This document shows, in pieces, positions 60,261 through 64,000 of a DNA stretch of 64,000 nucleotides; position 1 is the first letter of the stretch; the number at the start of each line of letters is the position of its first letter. The notes below the pieces were generated by a model, which was not told where the DNA came from, made no database searches, and was given only the letters and a program-made list of their open reading frames with translations. A program made the translations under genes and the position numbers. Source of the DNA: Mesorhizobium sp. INR15 (GTDB lineage Bacteria > Pseudomonadota > Alphaproteobacteria > Rhizobiales > Rhizobiaceae). The stretch is taken from the NCBI RefSeq assembly GCF_015500075.1, contig NZ_CP045496.1, forward strand, positions 2,180,001 through 2,244,000, given 5' to 3'.

Positions 60261-60926
60261 ATGCGCAAGCCAATTGGTCAAGGCCAGGCTTCGGACAAGG
60301 ATGGCGGCGGTTCAGCCGCAACCCTGGCGCATCAGGTGCTGGGCATGCGGCTCAAGAGCCTGCGCCTTGGCCGCCGGCTCTCGCTGCGCCAGCTTGGTGA
60401 GGCGACCGGGACGAGCGCCAGCTTCATCAGTCAGCTCGAACGCGGCCTGACCGGCGCCAGCACGGCCTCGCTCAACCAGATGGCTTCGGCACTGGGGGTC
60501 AGCGTCGCGATGCTGTTCGAGGAAAGCACGACGCAGGGCCATGGCGTCTTGCGGCGGAGCGAACGGCCAAGCCTTCCGCCCAGCGACGGCTGCCGCAAGA
60601 TGCTGCTGTCGCGCCCGCCCTTGAGCGACATGGAAGTCTACATCGGCGAATTCGACATCGGCGGCTCGACCGGCTCCGACCTCTATACCCATGGCGACGC
60701 GCACGAGATGCTTGTGGTGCTTCGCGGGGTGGTGGAAGCCGCCCTCGGTGACGCAATCCATGTTCTGGAGGAAGGCGACAGCATCGAATACGCGACATCG
60801 ACACCACATCGCATCGAGAACATCGGCAGCGGCCGGGCCGAGGTGATGTGGATCATAGCGCCACCAACCTCGGTGCGCGCCGAACTCGACAAATACACCG
60901 CCTGGAAACCGCTCGCAGCCAGGTAG
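60261..60926 (+). CDS. XRE family regulator with C-terminal cupin domain
   Basis: The 221-residue protein has an N-terminal helix-turn-helix (about residues 29-85, LKSLRLGRRLSLRQLGEATGTSASFISQLERGLTGAS) and a cupin sensor domain (about 145-215) with HGDAHEMLVVLRGVVE and GDSIEYATSTPHRIEN. This is the layout of PuuR-like and other amine or amino-acid responsive repressors. A perfect operator upstream implies autoregulation. It sits 31 nt before the ABC operon, which it probably controls. AGGAAG lies 6 nt before the ATG. Confidence 0.9.
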   Translation: MRKPIGQGQASDKDGGGSAATLAHQVLGMRLKSLRLGRRLSLRQLGEATGTSASFISQLERGLTGASTASLNQMASALGVSVAMLFEESTTQGHGVLRRSERPSLPPSDGCRKMLLSRPPLSDMEVYIGEFDIGGSTGSDLYTHGDAHEMLVVLRGVVEAALGDAIHVLEEGDSIEYATSTPHRIENIGSGRAEVMWIIAPPTSVRAELDKYTAWKPLAAR

Positions 60927-60966
60927 GTCCGATGCAGCGCGGGTTATCAATGGGAGAATGACAATC

Positions 60967-62043
60967 ATGCTGAAATCGAAACATCTCACTCTTGGCGCCG
61001 CGCTGGTGCTTGGTGTTCTGGCAACCGCGGCTTTCGCGCAGGAAAAGCCGGTCGCGGGCGAGGTCAAGGAAGGTTCGCTCAAGGGCAAGACCCTGACGCT
61101 GGTCTCCTATGGCGGCATCTACCAGGACGGCCAGGCGGCCGCGCTCAAGGACTTCGTCGAAAAGTCTGGCGCCACCTTGCTCAACGATGGACCGACCGAG
61201 ATTGCCAAGCTGCAGGCGCAGGTCGAGTCTGGTAACGTCACCTGGGACGTCGTCGACACCGACGACCTGCCGCCCTACGTCTATTGCGGCAAGCTGTTCC
61301 AGAAGCTTGATCTGACCAAGCTCGACGTCTCGAAAATCCCGGAAGGCCAGGTTGGTGAATGCTCGGTGCCGGCGATGAATTACGGCGTCGTGCTGATGTA
61401 CAACAAGGAGAAGTACAAGGACAATCCGCCCAAGAGCTGGGCCGACTTCTTCGACACGCAGAAATTCCCAGGCGTACGCGGCATCGACGGCTCCGGCAGC
61501 CCGACCGGCGGTTTGCTCGAACAGGCGTTCAAGCTCACCGGCGGTGACCCGAAGGCGATGACGGTGGCCGATATCGACAAGGCCATCGATGTGGTCCGCA
61601 AACTCGGCCCGGACACGATCTTCTGGAAGACCGGTGCGGAATCGCAGCAACTGGCGGAATCCGGCGAGGCCGACATGCTGATGATGTGGACGGGCCGGGC
61701 CATGACGGCGGTCAAGAACGGCGCCAAATACGCGCCGGCCTGGCAGGACTGGCTGGTGGTGATGGACCAGATGACGATCCCTGTCGGCGTCAAGGATACG
61801 GATGCATCCTACGCCCTGCTCAATGCCTATCTCGGCAAGCAGTCGCAGGAAATCCTGGCGGAGAAGACCTCCTACACGCCGATCAACAACGATGCGCAAC
61901 CCAAGGTCGATGCGTCGGTGGCTGCCTTCCTGACCAACACGCCGGATCGCCAGAAGCAGGGCTACAAGCAGAACTTCAAGTTCTGGGTCCCGAACTTCGC
62001 GGTGGCGCAGGAAAAGTGGTCGGCGCTGATGGCCGGCAACTGA
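60967..62043 (+). CDS. Polyamine/opine-type ABC transporter substrate-binding protein
   Basis: The 358-residue precursor has a signal peptide (LTLGAALVLGVLATAAFAQ) and a class-2 PotD-like fold: LTLVSYGGIYQDGQAAALKDFVEKSGA, WDVVDTDDLPPYVYCGKLFQKLDLTKLD, and KSWADFFDTQKFPGVRGIDGSGSP. It is probably specific for polyamine, opine or a similar cation. ATG 60967 lies 10 nt after GGGAG and was preferred over ATG 60958, which is only 1-2 nt from it. It heads the operon after the XRE-cupin gene. Confidence 0.88.
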   Translation: MLKSKHLTLGAALVLGVLATAAFAQEKPVAGEVKEGSLKGKTLTLVSYGGIYQDGQAAALKDFVEKSGATLLNDGPTEIAKLQAQVESGNVTWDVVDTDDLPPYVYCGKLFQKLDLTKLDVSKIPEGQVGECSVPAMNYGVVLMYNKEKYKDNPPKSWADFFDTQKFPGVRGIDGSGSPTGGLLEQAFKLTGGDPKAMTVADIDKAIDVVRKLGPDTIFWKTGAESQQLAESGEADMLMMWTGRAMTAVKNGAKYAPAWQDWLVVMDQMTIPVGVKDTDASYALLNAYLGKQSQEILAEKTSYTPINNDAQPKVDASVAAFLTNTPDRQKQGYKQNFKFWVPNFAVAQEKWSALMAGN

Positions 62044-62064
62044 CCGGCTGAAAGGGGCAAAGCG

Positions 62065-62934
62065 GTGAGCGCGATCGAACCGACAAGCCACCCGGCCGCC
62101 ACGCGGCCGGGATGGGCATGGAGGCCGTTCGCGCTCGCCCTGCCTGCCCTGGTGCTGCTTGCCGCCGTCATCGGTTACCCGCTGCTGACGATCGTGCTGC
62201 GCAGCCTGTCCGAGCCGGAATGGGGCCTGCAGAACTATGCCTGGTTCTTCGGTGCACCGGTCAATCTGACGGTGCTGCAGCGGACCTTCACCATCTCGGC
62301 GTGGGTCACGCTGGTCTGCGTCATCGCGGCCTACCCCTATGCCTATCTGATGACCGCTGTCGGGCCACGGGCCCGGCTGCTGCTGATCCTTTGCGTCCTG
62401 ATCCCGTTCTGGGTAAGCGGCGTTGTGCGTACCTTGTCCTGGGTGATCCTGCTGCAGGACTCAGGCGTCATCAACTCGCTGCTCAGATCGGCCGGGTTCA
62501 GCGGCGTCCGGCTGATCCGCACCCAGACCGGCGTCGTGATCGGCATGGCGCAGGTGCTGCTGCCGTTCATGATCCTGCCGCTCTATTCCGTCATGAAGGG
62601 CATCGACCTCAGGCTGATGCGAGCGGCGCAAAGTCTTGGCGCGCGGCCGTCGCGCGCCTTCTTCACGGTGTATCTGCCGCTCTCGCTGCCAGGCGTCTAT
62701 GCTGGCGCGATCATTGTCTTCATTCTGGCGCTGGGCTTCTACATCACGCCTGCCCTGCTCGGAGGCCCGCGCTCGACCATGCTGTCGACGCTGGTGCAGA
62801 CCCAGGTGCTGAGCCTGCTGCAATGGGGCAGGGGCGGCGCCATGGGCGTCGTGCTGCTGGCCGCCACCTTCCTGTTGCTCGCGCTTGCCGCCCCGGTCAT
62901 GCGGTCGAAGTACAGGGAAGGAGGGCGGCGCTGA
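62065..62934 (+). CDS. ABC transporter permease (PotB/PotH-like)
   Basis: The 289-residue protein has six membrane helices and the EAA loop LMRAAQSLGARPSRAFFTVYLPLSLPGVYAG. The Pro/Gly pattern FWVSGVVRTLSWVILLQDSGVINSLL is typical of PotB/PotH permeases. It starts at GTG 62065 behind AAAGGGG. Its stop overlaps the next permease start (TGATG), so the two inner-membrane subunits are translated together. Confidence 0.92.
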   Translation: MSAIEPTSHPAATRPGWAWRPFALALPALVLLAAVIGYPLLTIVLRSLSEPEWGLQNYAWFFGAPVNLTVLQRTFTISAWVTLVCVIAAYPYAYLMTAVGPRARLLLILCVLIPFWVSGVVRTLSWVILLQDSGVINSLLRSAGFSGVRLIRTQTGVVIGMAQVLLPFMILPLYSVMKGIDLRLMRAAQSLGARPSRAFFTVYLPLSLPGVYAGAIIVFILALGFYITPALLGGPRSTMLSTLVQTQVLSLLQWGRGGAMGVVLLAATFLLLALAAPVMRSKYREGGRR

Positions 62935-63731
62935 TGGAGATGAAGCCGCTCACCCGCGTCCTGCTCGGTCTTGTATGCCTCCTGGTGGCCATCTGGCTGG
63001 TGGCGCCGACGCTTGTCGTCGTGCCGATGTCGTTCAACGCCAACAAGTCGCTCGCGTTTCCGCCGCAGGGCTTCTCCTGGCAGTGGTACCAGAATTTCTT
63101 CACCAGCCCGGAATGGTCAGCCAGTTTCCTCAACTCACTCAAGGTCGCCTGCGTGGTGGCGGTGCTGGCGACGGTGCTCGGCACGCTCGCGGCTTTTGGT
63201 CTCGACCGCATGAAGGCGCGGCCGGCGAACCTGTTGCGGATGCTGATACTGACGCCGATGGTGGTGCCCGGTGTGGTGCTGGCCATCGGCATCTACGCCG
63301 TCTATCTCGACACAAGGCTTGTTGGAACGCTGCTGGGCTTCGTGCTCGCTCACACCGTGCTGGCGCTTCCCTTCGTGCTGATCGCGGTCTCGGCCAGTCT
63401 CGAAGTCTTCGACAGGCGCCTTGAGACAGCTGCCGCGAGCCTTGGCGCCGGGGCCTTGACCACGTTTCGCACGGTGACGTTGCCTCTGATCCTGCCCGGC
63501 ATCCTGTCGGGCCTGCTGTTCGCCTTTGCCACGTCCTTCGACGAGATCGTGGTGTCGCTGTTCATCACCAACCCGTACCTGAAGACATTGCCTGTGCAGA
63601 TATTCGCCTCCATCACGCGCGACGCCGACCCGACGGTCGCGGCCGTCGGCACGATCCTGCTTTTCGCCACCACGATCCTGATCGGCGGCGGCATGCTTCT
63701 CCTTGGCCGCGAGCGGAAGGGACGCCCATGA
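62934..63731 (+). CDS. ABC transporter permease (PotC/PotI-like)
   Basis: The 265-residue protein has six helices, starting VLLGLVCLLVAIWLVAPTLVVVPMSF, and the EAA loop LETAAASLGAGALTTFRTVTLPLILPGI. It pairs with the upstream permease to form the channel. The ATG at 62934 shares its A with the previous stop. Its 3' end overlaps the ATPase start by 4 nt (ATGA). Confidence 0.92.
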   Translation: MEMKPLTRVLLGLVCLLVAIWLVAPTLVVVPMSFNANKSLAFPPQGFSWQWYQNFFTSPEWSASFLNSLKVACVVAVLATVLGTLAAFGLDRMKARPANLLRMLILTPMVVPGVVLAIGIYAVYLDTRLVGTLLGFVLAHTVLALPFVLIAVSASLEVFDRRLETAAASLGAGALTTFRTVTLPLILPGILSGLLFAFATSFDEIVVSLFITNPYLKTLPVQIFASITRDADPTVAAVGTILLFATTILIGGGMLLLGRERKGRP

Positions 63732-64000
63732 ATCCGAGACAAGAGAGCAGGGGAGCCGCGATCGACCTTGAAGCGATCACCAAGGCCTATGGCGGCTTCA
63801 TGGCGCTGGACGGTGTCTCGCTGCGGATCGAGCCCGGCGAATTCATGACGCTGCTCGGCCCGAGCGGCTCGGGAAAGACGACGACGCTCAATGTCGTCGC
63901 CGGTTTCACGGATGTGACCAGCGGCAAGCTGCTGATCGGCGGCAAGAGTGTGGTCGGCGTCCCGGCGCACAAGCGCAACATCGGCGTCGTCTTCCAGCAC
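63728..64000 (+). CDS. ABC transporter ATP-binding protein (PotA-like), runs off the window
   Basis: The first 91 codons are present. They show the PotA/PotG-type N-terminus IDLEAITKAYGGFMALDGVSLRIEPGEFMTLLGPSGSGKTTTLN with Walker A GPSGSGKT and the later IGVVFQ Q-loop start. It begins within the 3' end of the permease gene (ATGA overlap). The transporter is therefore complete in the usual order of binding protein, two permeases and ATPase. Confidence 0.9.
   Translation, partial: MNPRQESRGAAIDLEAITKAYGGFMALDGVSLRIEPGEFMTLLGPSGSGKTTTLNVVAGFTDVTSGKLLIGGKSVVGVPAHKRNIGVVFQH

Noticed and set aside
62112..62933. An open frame upstream in phase with the second permease gene, overlapping the first permease
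   Set aside because: The first permease is complete in another frame, and the second starts naturally at 62934 with an overlapping TGATG.

Overview
The window is dense, GC-rich DNA typical of a chromosome from the Rhizobiales (Alphaproteobacteria), most likely Mesorhizobium or a close relative. The pointers are an Omp10-type outer-membrane lipoprotein, a bacterial homospermidine synthase, a PF10082-type beta-barrel porin, a flagellar block containing flhA, fliR and a FlgJ rod-binding protein, an alphaproteobacterial speF-type RNA leader in front of ornithine decarboxylase, and short intergenic palindromes of a style I associate with mesorhizobia. The genus is inferred, not proven. No rRNA, tRNA, CRISPR array, transposase or integrase was seen.

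Layout. 1-9.5 kb: a truncated outer-membrane barrel gene, kdsD (Kdo pathway), an NfeD/SPFH membrane pair, a DAO-type flavoenzyme, hemH, a 5'-nucleotidase with a C-terminal LysM domain, and omp10. 9.6-18.7 kb: homospermidine synthase, a secreted unknown protein, a DUF3445/YciI pair, overlapping pabB-pabC, a membrane-anchored helix-hairpin-helix protein and an M3 oligoendopeptidase. 18.8-27 kb: a sigma-54-type response regulator, a DUF882 peptidase-like protein, a small secreted His-rich peptide, KDPG aldolase, trhO, a DUF533 protein, an SDR and a YCII protein. 27.2-34.7 kb: a LysR-controlled amino-acid-type ABC operon that lacks an ATPase gene but carries a metallo-beta-lactamase-fold hydrolase, then an aminotransferase, GNAT, CDF zinc transporter and denD. 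34.9-40.9 kb: a TetR/flavin monooxygenase pair, a nickel/cobalt exporter with DUF1007 partner, and a LysR-amidase pair.

40.9-43.2 kb holds an ornithine decarboxylase gene behind a long structured leader that folds as a speF motif, with a consensus-like promoter just upstream. With homospermidine synthase at 9.6 kb and a polyamine/opine-type ABC transporter at 61-64 kb, polyamine metabolism recurs across the window.

43.9-55.9 kb is a leftward flagellar block (flhA, fliR, fliJ-like, then flgJ, FlgN-like, FliL-like). It is split by about 7 kb of unrelated genes at 45.8-52.65 kb. That insert is the most notable locus. It has a type III polyketide synthase, translationally coupled to a sulfotransferase, followed by an MlaC/Ttg2D-like periplasmic protein, an ABC ATPase and a FtsX/MacB-type permease in one tight rightward operon. 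A methyltransferase and a FAD-dependent oxidoreductase form the divergent leftward operon. Read together it predicts synthesis, tailoring (oxidation or reduction, methylation, sulfation) and export or envelope placement of a lipid-like polyketide.

56-64 kb: an ABM monooxygenase, a MarR regulator divergent from an atypical epimerase and a cupin, a ClC-type channel with altered signature motifs, and an XRE-cupin regulator with a perfect operator palindrome in front of the ABC operon that runs off the right end.
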